Positions 52,041 to 60,514 of a stretch of DNA of 64,000 nucleotides are shown here, piece after piece. The position numbers and the translations under genes were made by a program. This DNA is from Janthinobacterium sp. B9-8 (GTDB taxonomy: Bacteria > Pseudomonadota > Gammaproteobacteria > Burkholderiales > Chitinibacteraceae). The notes under the pieces were generated by a model. It saw only the letters and a list, made by a program, of their open reading frames with translations, was not told the origin of the DNA and searched no databases. The stretch is from the NCBI RefSeq assembly GCF_000969645.2, contig NZ_CP014222.1:2545740-2609739 (forward strand), in the 5' to 3' direction. The stretch's first letter is position 1. Each line of letters begins with the position of its first letter.

Positions 52041-54209
52041 ATGCGCACTTCCATTATTGCCCTGCTTGCGTTCAGCCCCCTCGCCCAAGCGCTTACCTTA
52101 GAAAACCACGATTGGAAAATTGATATCAACCCAGCCACGCTGGCCACCACAGCCAAGCTAGCCGACGGGGTGCTGCTGCCACTTTCATTACCTAATCAAG
52201 CCGCCGCAGTAAGCCAGCTTAAACAAGATCTATCACAAGCCAGCTGGCAATGGGGAGATGGCGTAAAGATCGACGCCGCCTTAAAAGGATCGGTGCTAGC
52301 GCTCAAATTCAGCAGCAGTAGCAGCGGCCAAATCAACTGGCCCATCATCCCGTCCGGTGCTAAAGGCCTGCTGCTACCACTATCTGAAGGCAGCTATATT
52401 CCTAGCCAAGATGCCGCATGGCGTAAGGCTTTAAGCGATGAATATGCAGGCATCAATACCACCGAAGGCCTTAGTTTGCCGGTGCTGGGGCTGGATTATG
52501 GCAAGCAGGTGGTCTCAGTCTTATTTGCCAATCCATTTAATAATGAGCTGAATTTTTTGCCAGATACAAAGGGCATAGCGATTAAAGCCAGCCATGATTT
52601 CACTAAGCTGGATTTTCAGCGCCCCTATGAAGTACAAATCGCCCTCAATGGCAGCGACTGGCTTTCCCCCGCCAAACGCTACCGCCAGTGGGCTAAAGAC
52701 AATGGCAAGTTTGTGCCACTTAAAGAAAAACTAGCCGCAGCACCCGATGGTGAAAAACTCATCGGTGCTAGCCATGTTTATGTCTGGGGCCAGCGCCAGC
52801 TTAGCCCGAGCGATGTCAAGGATTGGGCGAATTTAAACGCGGCGATTCTGGCAGCAACAGAGATCAAGCTTGATGCCGTGGGCCAGAAATTACTCTTGGC
52901 GAAAGAGATTAAACCCAATCATTACGAGCAGGACGTTTTGCTCAATAGCTTGGATGAGGCGCTTAAAAACCATATTAAAGGCAGGGACGCCGCCGCATTT
53001 AAGGCACGTAAAGCATGGCTGGTTCAACACTTGGGCAAGGCGCTGACAGATCCACAAACATGGGGTGAAGGCACATCGAGCAAGATGGTGGCCGCGCTAG
53101 AAAAAGCAGGCTTGCCTAGGCTTTGGATCGGCTTGCCGCAATGGGAAACAGGCTTTGCCAACCCGGAAGCCATCGCTGCTGCGCGTAAGGCGGGCTATCT
53201 GATTGGCCCCTATGATTCTTACGATACCGCCCTGCCCGATGGCAATAGTAATCCAGACTGGAACTCGGCTCAGCTTGGGCAAGATGCCTTTTTGCGCTGC
53301 GGCATTATGCTTAAAAATGGCAAGCGCAAAACCGGTTTTAAAGGTGAAGGCGTGTATGTCAATCAGCAATGCGTTCGCCCTTTGCTCGAAAAGCGCGTCC
53401 CCGCCATTCAAGCCGCCAGCCCTTATAACAGCTGGTTTCTCGATGTAGCCGCCACCGGCATGATTTTTGACGATTACGACCCAGCCAAGCCCACCTCAGA
53501 AGCACAAGACGCCCAAAACCGTGAAGACGGCATGGCATGGATAGGCAAAAAATTGGGCATTATTGTGGGCTCAGAAGACGGCCACGCGGTGGCTAATAGC
53601 CAGGTCGCCTTTGCCCACGGCATGCAATCTCGAGGCTTTGGCTGGGGTGATGCTGACATGCGCAAAAACACCACCTCGCCTTATTATCTAGGCCGCTGGT
53701 GGCCGGACAACCAGCCCGAAACATTCTTTAAAACAGTATCGATCAAGCCCGAATACCAAGCGCTATTTTTTAACCCGGCCACCCGCGTGCCGCTGTTTCA
53801 GGCTGCGTTTCACGACAGCATCGTGACCACGCATCATTGGTCGCTTGATCTGCTTAAATTCAAGCAAACCCGCGCCAGCACCGAGCTGATGGAGCAGCTT
53901 TACAATGTGCCGCCACTGCTGAATCTCAACTTGGATACCAACGCCAAACGCCTGCCTTACCTCAAGCAACTCGACGCCTTTTTCCGCCCCTTGCATCAGC
54001 GCTTGGCCTATCAGGCCTTGACGAATTTTAGCTGGAAAAACAGCGACGGCAGCGTGCAGGAAACCCAATTTAGCGATGGCACCCGCCTGATCGCCAACTT
54101 TGGCAGCACCTCGTTTAAAGAAGGAAAACATAGCATTGCGGCGCTCAGCATATTAGCCATCTTGCCCGATGGTAAAACGCTGACATTTCAATCGCCGAAA
54201 TGGCCGTGA
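52041..54209 (+). CDS. Exported glycoside hydrolase, possibly GH129/GH101-related
   Basis: A 722-residue protein with a short signal peptide (ends LAQAL, about residue 17). An N-terminal beta-rich domain (to about residue 230) precedes a catalytic barrel. WFLDVAATGMIFDDYDP (Asp about 476) and VGSEDGHAVAN (Glu 44 residues later) resemble the catalytic Asp/Glu spacing of GH129 alpha-N-acetylgalactosaminidases, and LWIGLPQWETGF is barrel-like. A C-terminal beta domain follows. Assignment to GH129/101 is from memory of motif spacing and is tentative. It has no neighbours with a related role. Confidence 0.55.
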   Translation: MRTSIIALLAFSPLAQALTLENHDWKIDINPATLATTAKLADGVLLPLSLPNQAAAVSQLKQDLSQASWQWGDGVKIDAALKGSVLALKFSSSSSGQINWPIIPSGAKGLLLPLSEGSYIPSQDAAWRKALSDEYAGINTTEGLSLPVLGLDYGKQVVSVLFANPFNNELNFLPDTKGIAIKASHDFTKLDFQRPYEVQIALNGSDWLSPAKRYRQWAKDNGKFVPLKEKLAAAPDGEKLIGASHVYVWGQRQLSPSDVKDWANLNAAILAATEIKLDAVGQKLLLAKEIKPNHYEQDVLLNSLDEALKNHIKGRDAAAFKARKAWLVQHLGKALTDPQTWGEGTSSKMVAALEKAGLPRLWIGLPQWETGFANPEAIAAARKAGYLIGPYDSYDTALPDGNSNPDWNSAQLGQDAFLRCGIMLKNGKRKTGFKGEGVYVNQQCVRPLLEKRVPAIQAASPYNSWFLDVAATGMIFDDYDPAKPTSEAQDAQNREDGMAWIGKKLGIIVGSEDGHAVANSQVAFAHGMQSRGFGWGDADMRKNTTSPYYLGRWWPDNQPETFFKTVSIKPEYQALFFNPATRVPLFQAAFHDSIVTTHHWSLDLLKFKQTRASTELMEQLYNVPPLLNLNLDTNAKRLPYLKQLDAFFRPLHQRLAYQALTNFSWKNSDGSVQETQFSDGTRLIANFGSTSFKEGKHSIAALSILAILPDGKTLTFQSPKWP

Positions 54210-54304
54210 AGGGATAGGTAGGCTGTGGGCTGGGTGAAACCCATACTGTAATCTGCAAGCAACGAAAAAATGTACTGGCCACGCTCTCTGCACGGGGCTT
54301 AAGT

Positions 54305-54529
54305 ATCCCCTTGAAGCACGCCGAAACGAGGAACAAGCGGGGCGGGGTTTCTTGATGCCTGTCTGAGCGAAGCGAGTTCCGCAGCCGCCGACTCGATTGT
54401 CCGCAGTGAGGGGCCTTCGTGTTTTTGAGGTTGCGGTTTTGCTTACTTTCTTGGCCGTTCAGAAATCAAATACTTCGCGGGGATGCCACACCTAAATCAA
54501 CGTGCCAAAGGCACTAACAAGATCTTTTT
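54305..54529 (-). repeat. ~230-bp dispersed repeat, copy 2 (inverted)
   Basis: Reverse complement of the element at 26272-26502, with shared blocks TCCCCTTGAAGCACGCCGAA, GCGAGTTCCGCAGCCGCC, CTCGATTGTCCGCA, TTTCTTGGCCGTTC and GTGCCAAAGGCACTAA. The rest of 54210-54725 contains no gene. Confidence 0.8.
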
Positions 54530-54725
54530 GAACTTGGTTAGCCCATGTGGGTTGAACCCCGTCGATTCTAGCACTCAAGCCTCAAGTCGGTGAGTAAACA
54601 ACAGCCCTAACACCCCAAACCACAATGGCGTAATCCGTCCCTAACTTGGCCGATCAGCCCATTACCGCAAGGTATGGGCTGTATTAATCTCTGTCTTATC
54701 CCAGCACCACAGATAGAGAGCAACC

Positions 54726-55277
54726 ATGTCAACCACAGCCCTAATCGTCATCGATGTACAACAATCCTTTTTATCTCGCCCATTCTGGGTAGAAGATGAT
54801 GTGCCTGCTTTTCAGCAAAACATCAGCCAGCTGATCGAAGCCTGCGTGGCAAAAAATGTCCCAATCGTGCATATTTTTCATGTTTCCAGCGGCCCGTTTG
54901 CACTGGAATCCGGCTTGGTCACACCACTTCACTGGATGCCGCCGCAACATGATGTGGTGTTTCATAAGCATGTGCACAATGCTTTTAGCGATACCGGATT
55001 AGATTACTGGCTGCGTAAACGCAAGATCAGTAAACTACTGATTACCGGCATACGCACCGAGCAGTGCTGCGAAACAACAGCAAGGATTGGCAGTGATATG
55101 GCTTATGAAATCGACTTTGTAACCGACGCCACCCTCACCTTCGCCATGACTCACCCCACCACAGGCCGTACCCTGAGTGCCGATGACATCAAAGAAAGAA
55201 CCGAAATCGTACTCGCTGGGCGTTTTGCCAATATTATAAGCACAGCAGATTGTGTGGCGGCTTTGTCCGCAATGTGA
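54726..55277 (+). CDS. Isochorismatase-family cysteine hydrolase
   Basis: A 183-residue cytosolic hydrolase. The catalytic triad of the family is visible: Asp10 (IVIDVQQSF), Lys81 (VVFHKHVHNAF) and Cys114 (GIRTEQCCETTAR). It likely cleaves an amide or enol ether such as a nicotinamidase-like or isochorismatase-like substrate; the exact substrate is not determinable. GAGAG before the start. Followed by an EamA exporter and a GlxA-type regulator, a combination that suggests a small catabolic or detoxification unit. Confidence 0.85.
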   Translation: MSTTALIVIDVQQSFLSRPFWVEDDVPAFQQNISQLIEACVAKNVPIVHIFHVSSGPFALESGLVTPLHWMPPQHDVVFHKHVHNAFSDTGLDYWLRKRKISKLLITGIRTEQCCETTARIGSDMAYEIDFVTDATLTFAMTHPTTGRTLSADDIKERTEIVLAGRFANIISTADCVAALSAM

Positions 55278-55280
55278 TGT

Positions 55281-55340
55281 GTAAGGCGGGTGCTTACCCG
55301 CGAGCAATGCTGAAAAGTACGCGGGTTTCATCGCCCTACA
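55281..55340. repeat. REP-like hairpin repeat
   Basis: GTAAGGCGGGTGCTTACCCG paired with CGCGGGTTTCATCGCCCTAC; the two arms differ in their central bases (GCTTAC versus GTTTCA), as if two subfamilies had recombined. Confidence 0.65.
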
Positions 55341-55425
55341 CACGCTGTTTAACCCATTACCCCAGCATCTGTGCCTACTTAAAGCAATAATTCCTTGCCA
55401 CAATATAAGGAAACAAGGATTCCAG

Positions 55426-56322
55426 ATGAAACCCAAAGACCTATTACTGGCCCTATTGATTGTATTGATCTGGGGAATTAATTTTGTTGCGATTAAAGTG
55501 GGCCTAAATGGCACTCCTCCGCTTTTATTGGGGGCGATGCGCTTTGTCTTAGCCGCCCTGCCGGTGCTTTTTATCGCCTGTCCCAAAGTGCCACTCAGGC
55601 TTTTTCTGGCTTATGGGCTAACGATTTCTGTCGGGCAATTTGCCTTTTTATTCTGTGCCATTCATTTGGGCATGCCTGCTGGCCTCGCCTCGGTGGTTTT
55701 ACAAGCACAGGCTTTCTTTACGCTGGTTTTTTCTGCACTCCTGCTTAATGAGCGCTGGAAAAAAGCGCAGCTGGCAGGGCTGATTTTAGCCAGCTTGGGG
55801 CTTGCTTTTATTGGCGCAGCCCATGGGCAGAATATGACGCTGCTGGGCTTTATTCTTACACTGAGCGCATCAGCCATGTGGGCCACCGGCAATATTGTGA
55901 CACGCAAAGTAGCAGCCACAGGCCCGGTCAATATGTTTGCCTTTGTGGTGTGGGCCAGCCTTGTGCCGCCACTGCCCTTTTTAGCACTCTCTTACCTCAT
56001 CGAAGGGCCTGCGGCCATTTTTAATGCGCTAAACCACTTCAACTGGACATCGCTCGCAGCCGTCGCCTACCTTGCCTGGGCGGCCACCCTGCTCGGCTAT
56101 GGCTTATGGGCCCGCCTGTTTAGCCTTTACCCTGCCAATCAGGTTGCACCCTTTAGCCTGCTGGTGCCTGTGGTTGGCCTCATCACCGCCTACCTTGTGT
56201 TTGGCGAAACGCTCAACACCCAGCAATGGGCAGGCTCGCTCTTACTGATGTCGGGCCTCTTGATTAATCTATTTGGCGGGCGAATTAAAGGGATGATTTT
56301 GTTAAAGCTAAAACGAGCCTGA
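55426..56322 (+). CDS. EamA/DMT-family metabolite transporter
   Basis: A 298-residue inner-membrane protein with ten hydrophobic segments arranged as two EamA repeats of about 140 residues. The first begins LLALLIVLIWGINFVAIKVGL, the second near LLGFILTLSASAMWATGNIVTRK. Such transporters export amino acids or related metabolites. AAGGA 7 bases upstream. Likely part of one module with the hydrolase upstream and the regulator downstream. Confidence 0.88.
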   Translation: MKPKDLLLALLIVLIWGINFVAIKVGLNGTPPLLLGAMRFVLAALPVLFIACPKVPLRLFLAYGLTISVGQFAFLFCAIHLGMPAGLASVVLQAQAFFTLVFSALLLNERWKKAQLAGLILASLGLAFIGAAHGQNMTLLGFILTLSASAMWATGNIVTRKVAATGPVNMFAFVVWASLVPPLPFLALSYLIEGPAAIFNALNHFNWTSLAAVAYLAWAATLLGYGLWARLFSLYPANQVAPFSLLVPVVGLITAYLVFGETLNTQQWAGSLLLMSGLLINLFGGRIKGMILLKLKRA

Positions 56323-56340
56323 GTACGCATTCCATCATTC

Positions 56341-56402
56341 GTAGAGCGGGTGCTTACCCGCGCATTTATTTAACATTGCTCGCGGGTAAGCACCCGCCCC
56401 AC
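56341..56402. repeat. REP-like hairpin repeat
   Basis: GTAGAGCGGGTGCTTACCCG and inverted CGGGTAAGCACCCGCCCCAC flank about 20 bp, centrally CATTTATTTAACATTGCT. Same family as 55281. It lies between the exporter and the regulator genes. Confidence 0.75.
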
Positions 56403-56428
56403 ATAAACAGAGCACGATAAATCCCACC

Positions 56429-57373
56429 ATGAAGCGCTACCCCATTTACTTTGTCCTGACCCCGCAATTTTTATTGCTTGATTACGCAGGCCCTGCCGAG
56501 GCATTCAGGATTGCAGCTGGGCTTGGCGCGCCCTTTGATTTGCACACGGTTTCCCCCAGTAGCACACTTATTTGCTCGCTAGGTTTAGAAATTGCCAACT
56601 TAGCCCCCTTGCCCGAAAGCATGCCTGCCGGGGCCTTGGTGATTTTATGCGGCGTAGTCAAATCAGCCGAGCATTACCAGCTGCCCGAGGCGCAAACCGT
56701 GGTGGATTGGCTTAAAGCGATCTCTGGCCCCGATCTGCGCATTGCCTGCATTTGTTCCGCAGCCCAGCTTGCCGCCCGTGCCGGTTTACTGGACGGCAGA
56801 CGCTGCACCACGCACCACACCTTAATCGAACGCCTACGCCAGCAAGCGCCTTTGGCCCGTGTAGAAGACGACCGGATATTTATCGAAGATGGCCCGATTT
56901 TTAGCAGCGCTGGCATTACCGCAGGCATTGATCTGGCGCTGTTTTTAATCGAAAAATTAGCCGGCGCGCCGATTGCGCAAGAAGTAGCGCGGCATATGGT
57001 GATTTATCTGCGCCGCAATGGCCAGGATGCCCAGCTCTCACCGTGGCTGGCGCACCGCAGCCACCTGCATCCCAATATCCACTGCGTGCAGGATGCCATT
57101 AGCCGCTCACCTGAAAAACACTGGAGCGTCGCCGATCTGGCTGCCATTGCCCTGATGAGCGAGCGCAACCTTAGCCGCCTGTTTCGCCAGCATGCAGGCG
57201 TAGGCATGGTGGAATACCAGCAAAGCCTGCGCATCGCCCAAGCCAAAAACCTGCTCGAAAACCCAAGGCATAGCTTAGAAAAAGTAGCTGAATTAGCAGG
57301 ATTTAATTCAGTCAGAGACTTCCGCCGCGTATGGGCGAAGTTTGAAACAGGTTTGCCAAGAACACCGCTATAA
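56429..57373 (+). CDS. GlxA-family (DJ-1/PfpI + AraC) transcriptional regulator
   Basis: A 314-residue regulator with an N-terminal DJ-1/PfpI-like domain (about 1-185; FLLLDYAGPAEAFRIA, IACICSAAQLAARAGLLDGRRCTTHH) and a C-terminal AraC helix-turn-helix pair (about 215-310; SVADLAAIALMSERNLSRLFRQHAG, FNSVRDFRRVWAKFETGLPRTPL). The nucleophilic-elbow Cys in CICSA is kept. Such regulators often control the amidase and exporter genes beside them, as here. Confidence 0.9.
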   Translation: MKRYPIYFVLTPQFLLLDYAGPAEAFRIAAGLGAPFDLHTVSPSSTLICSLGLEIANLAPLPESMPAGALVILCGVVKSAEHYQLPEAQTVVDWLKAISGPDLRIACICSAAQLAARAGLLDGRRCTTHHTLIERLRQQAPLARVEDDRIFIEDGPIFSSAGITAGIDLALFLIEKLAGAPIAQEVARHMVIYLRRNGQDAQLSPWLAHRSHLHPNIHCVQDAISRSPEKHWSVADLAAIALMSERNLSRLFRQHAGVGMVEYQQSLRIAQAKNLLENPRHSLEKVAELAGFNSVRDFRRVWAKFETGLPRTPL

Positions 57374-57793
57374 ATAAGCTATAAAAAAACATCAATACTT
57401 ATTGAATTAAAATTAAAAAATCAGCACAAGCATTTCCTCTCTACTCACCAAACCCGCAGCACGCCTGCTGTATTCGCTTGCCCAAACAACACAGCCCTTC
57501 AATAAATAATCTTCAATTTTTAAAAACAATAAGCTAATCTATTTACAATAATCGCATTAAAACTCCGAGTGATTCATTTTTTAAAGCATAAAAAATAAAT
57601 AAAAACCCTAGCATTTAATCGACAATAAAAACAACCAACACCCAACTTATATTAACTTGTAAGAAAAATATTTAAATAGCTATTTACCCATAAATAAAAT
57701 ATAAGGCATGATGAATGATTAAAGCAGATATCTGCTATCGCACTAGCCGCTTTATATTGTTTTAAAACTAACTTAGATAACGAGAAATACGCT
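57374..57793. other. 420-bp A+T-rich gap
   Basis: No gene, repeat or strong hairpin recognised. Very A+T-rich; should contain the promoter of the following lipoprotein gene. Confidence 0.5.
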
Positions 57794-58552
57794 ATGCACT
57801 ATCTATTAAATACGAATACCAAAAAACCTTGGGCAAAAATACTCAGCAGCTTTTGCTTACTTAGCCTGCTTGCCGCCTGCTCCAGCATGCCAGCCCCAAA
57901 ACAAAGTGAGACTTCAAGCGCCCGGCTTGGCACGCAGTGGGGTGAAGGGCTGGAATCAAACGTTCACCATGTGCAAGCCAGCCGCATCACCCCGCTTCAA
58001 GCAGAGCAAGTAGCCTCCATCGCTTATCGCGAAGCCAGAGCCCTGAATCAATCGCTGCCCAACGCAGCACGCCAGCTCAACTTGCCTTTACTGCAAGGCG
58101 CTATTGAATGGTCGGTGCTGGATGAAAATGATCGCCCTATTCCGCTCCTGCGCACCGCACAAGGCCAGATCTTGCTAGGTGGAACAAATGGCGCACGCTA
58201 CACGCTTAAATTTCAAAACCTGAGCAACCGCGATTTTGAAATTGTGACTACCGTAGATGGGCTTGATGTGCTCAATGGCCAGGCAGGCAGCCTAAACAAT
58301 ACCGGTTATCTGCTTAATGCACACCGCACGCTCTCTATTCAAGGGTTTCGTAAGAGCCAGGAAGAAGTTGCCGCTTTTCGCTTTGCAGCACCTGATCAAG
58401 CCTACGCCGCCAATACCCAAGCAGGCGACACGCGCAATATTGGCGTGATTGGGGTAGCGATATTCCGGGTGGCTTTAAAAGACCGCTCCAAATCGCCGCA
58501 GCCCAATCCATTTCCGGCAGATAGCACTTACGCAGCACCACCAAGCTACTAA
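57794..58552 (+). CDS. Lipoprotein of unknown function
   Basis: A 252-residue protein with a lipoprotein signal peptide; the lipobox LLAACSS puts the modified Cys near residue 29. The mature protein has an amphipathic N-terminal region and a beta-rich domain (about 110-230; YTLKFQNLSNRDFEIVTTVDGLDVLNG, FRFAAPDQAYAANT). A Pro-rich tail follows. No family recognised. It ends in a 4-bp overlap with the convergent lipoprotein gene. Confidence 0.75.
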   Translation: MHYLLNTNTKKPWAKILSSFCLLSLLAACSSMPAPKQSETSSARLGTQWGEGLESNVHHVQASRITPLQAEQVASIAYREARALNQSLPNAARQLNLPLLQGAIEWSVLDENDRPIPLLRTAQGQILLGGTNGARYTLKFQNLSNRDFEIVTTVDGLDVLNGQAGSLNNTGYLLNAHRTLSIQGFRKSQEEVAAFRFAAPDQAYAANTQAGDTRNIGVIGVAIFRVALKDRSKSPQPNPFPADSTYAAPPSY

Positions 58553-59520
58553 AACTCAGGCGTCGGATTTTTACCGCTCACTAACAGGTACTTTCCTTCA
58601 CGATAGCGAAACAGCTGCTGCTGTTTAATGGGCGATAAAATGGAATCCACTACGATAGTGGATTCCTCCTCCCCCACCTCAGCCGCTATTTTTTCAATGG
58701 TCTTTTGCTCTTCAATAAAGCCAGAAAAACGAATCAGTAAATCCCCCGGATTTTTACCATTGGCCTTAATCGCCCAGTCGCTTTTTACATCAACACAATT
58801 AATCGATGATTGAGCACTTTCAACATGACGATAGCGAATCACTTTATTTACAGGCTGCTTTAAAATTTGCTCGCAATCACCCCGCACGCCCATTGTATCG
58901 GCTGCGATACGAATCGAATGCTTCAATAGGCTTTTAACTTTTTCCCCACCTAATTCATACAGCATTAAATCTGTAAAACACGCCCCCTGAAAGCAATCAC
59001 CTGATTCCACCCCAAGCGCAAATTGATTGGAGCTCAATTTTACAACCTTGCTTTTGCCTATTGAGCCAAAAGCGCCAATCCAATCAAGCTGCGTCTGCTG
59101 CCCATCGGCATACCAGCGGCCATCCACTTGTTTAAACCAGAAAGCACTGATTAAACCTGCTAACAAATGCCCAGATACGGATTCGCCTTGCTGATCAAGG
59201 GGTGAGGCCGAAGTAATCAGCACCGCACGATTGCTATCCAGACGAATCAGCTGCTCTGTGGACATTTCAAAAAGATAAGCCGATGGCTCTTTCCCCTCTG
59301 TAGTCTCAACTAAATACTCAGGAATTTCGCCGTCTTTTTTATCCAGCTTCAGCGCTTGAATTTGTGGTTTATTCTGTTTTTTCCATGAAGGAAAAACCAG
59401 CTGCATCAATAGATTTCTATCTAATTTCTCGGCTGAAGGAGCTTGTTTAGAGCAAGCACCTAAAGTGCAGCAAATCAAAAATAATACTAAGTTTCTGAAC
59501 AACAAAACACACTCCTTCAC
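58549..59520 (-). CDS. Lipoprotein of unknown function
   Basis: A 323-residue protein with a lipobox (CTLGACSKQ, Cys about 23) and no further membrane segment. Mature part contains alternating beta stretches and a pair of Cys (SGDCFQGACF about 178-187; GDCEQIL about 214-220) that could form disulfides. No family recognised. Convergent with, and overlapping by 4 bp, the neighbouring lipoprotein gene, so the two share a termination zone. Confidence 0.72.
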   Translation of the reverse strand: MKECVLLFRNLVLFLICCTLGACSKQAPSAEKLDRNLLMQLVFPSWKKQNKPQIQALKLDKKDGEIPEYLVETTEGKEPSAYLFEMSTEQLIRLDSNRAVLITSASPLDQQGESVSGHLLAGLISAFWFKQVDGRWYADGQQTQLDWIGAFGSIGKSKVVKLSSNQFALGVESGDCFQGACFTDLMLYELGGEKVKSLLKHSIRIAADTMGVRGDCEQILKQPVNKVIRYRHVESAQSSINCVDVKSDWAIKANGKNPGDLLIRFSGFIEEQKTIEKIAAEVGEEESTIVVDSILSPIKQQQLFRYREGKYLLVSGKNPTPEF

Positions 59521-59682
59521 AATTTGATTAAATCTAACTCAGAAGAAACAGTTTAAAAGTAGCGGCAAAGCAGTGATCTCTCGCCATTTTAAAGACGAGT
59601 GAGTTCCAGCATTTGAATTGCCTGACATTTTTATAAAAATAATGGCTTAACGTGATATCTATAAGACTGAGTAATCAAAAGC

Positions 59683-60258
59683 TCAGCCCTGCAATGCCAA
59701 CCACTTTCGATACACCAACAGAGCCACTTGCGCATCATCTGCCGCGTATTTTATTTGCCGCTCATTTAAAGGTGACGCAGCCCAGTTGGAGGTCGAAACT
59801 TTTTTAGATTTTTGTAAGCGCATCCCAAAATATTGCGCCACTGCTGATTTAGCCCCCACATCACCGCGCTCTGCTCCACGTAATGCTCTGGATAAATCTA
59901 AAACATGCTTGGGCAAGATATCCAGCTTGGCGTGCAAGCGCTTATGATCATCGCTTAAGCCAAAGCCCACTTTTAAAATTTGCGGCGATTCAAGCACCGC
60001 CTTCACTACCACCGTAGTGTGGCCCGCAGCCACCACAGGAAATAAAAACACCTGCGTATCCGTCGCCAGCTGAATTAAATGTGGCCCGGTAGATTGCTGG
60101 CCTTTAAAAAAAACCGGCTTAGATTCGGTATCAAAGCCCAGTACATCAGCCACTTGCAAGGCTACTAAAGCCCGCTCTGCATCAGGCAAAGATTGCACTA
60201 AATGTACATGGCTAAGAGAAATACCGGGATAGGGAGGGAGGATAATGTCTGGATTCAT
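59683..60258 (-). CDS. 3'-5' exonuclease, DEDD (RNase D-like) family
   Basis: A 191-residue single-domain nuclease. Metal-binding acidic residues follow the DEDDy order: Asp/Glu in LGFDTESKP, Asp in KVGFGLSDDHKRL, and Tyr/Asp in IKYAADDAQVALLVY. VLDLSRALRG and SNWAASPLNERQIKYAA are typical. It lacks the HRDC domains of full-length RNase D. Monocistronic; 60259-60514 upstream is A+T-rich. Confidence 0.87.
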   Translation of the reverse strand: MNPDIILPPYPGISLSHVHLVQSLPDAERALVALQVADVLGFDTESKPVFFKGQQSTGPHLIQLATDTQVFLFPVVAAGHTTVVVKAVLESPQILKVGFGLSDDHKRLHAKLDILPKHVLDLSRALRGAERGDVGAKSAVAQYFGMRLQKSKKVSTSNWAASPLNERQIKYAADDAQVALLVYRKWLALQG

Positions 60259-60514
60259 GGGCAGTTAAAAAGGCGAGGATTTATGAAAAAACAAAGAGAC
60301 TTCTAAGCGAGTATATCGAGAAATATAATCAGATAGCATCCGACTATAACTGAATGCCAGCAAGCTAAACATCCTGTAAATCACCATCAGCTCAAAACCA
60401 AGCCGTCGTCATAAAAAAATAATAGCCTTTTTTTAAAGCCTATCTTTTAAGACAATAACTGGTTTACCAGCTACAAACAATAAAACTGACTACTCATGTA
60501 ACAAAGGAGAAGGT

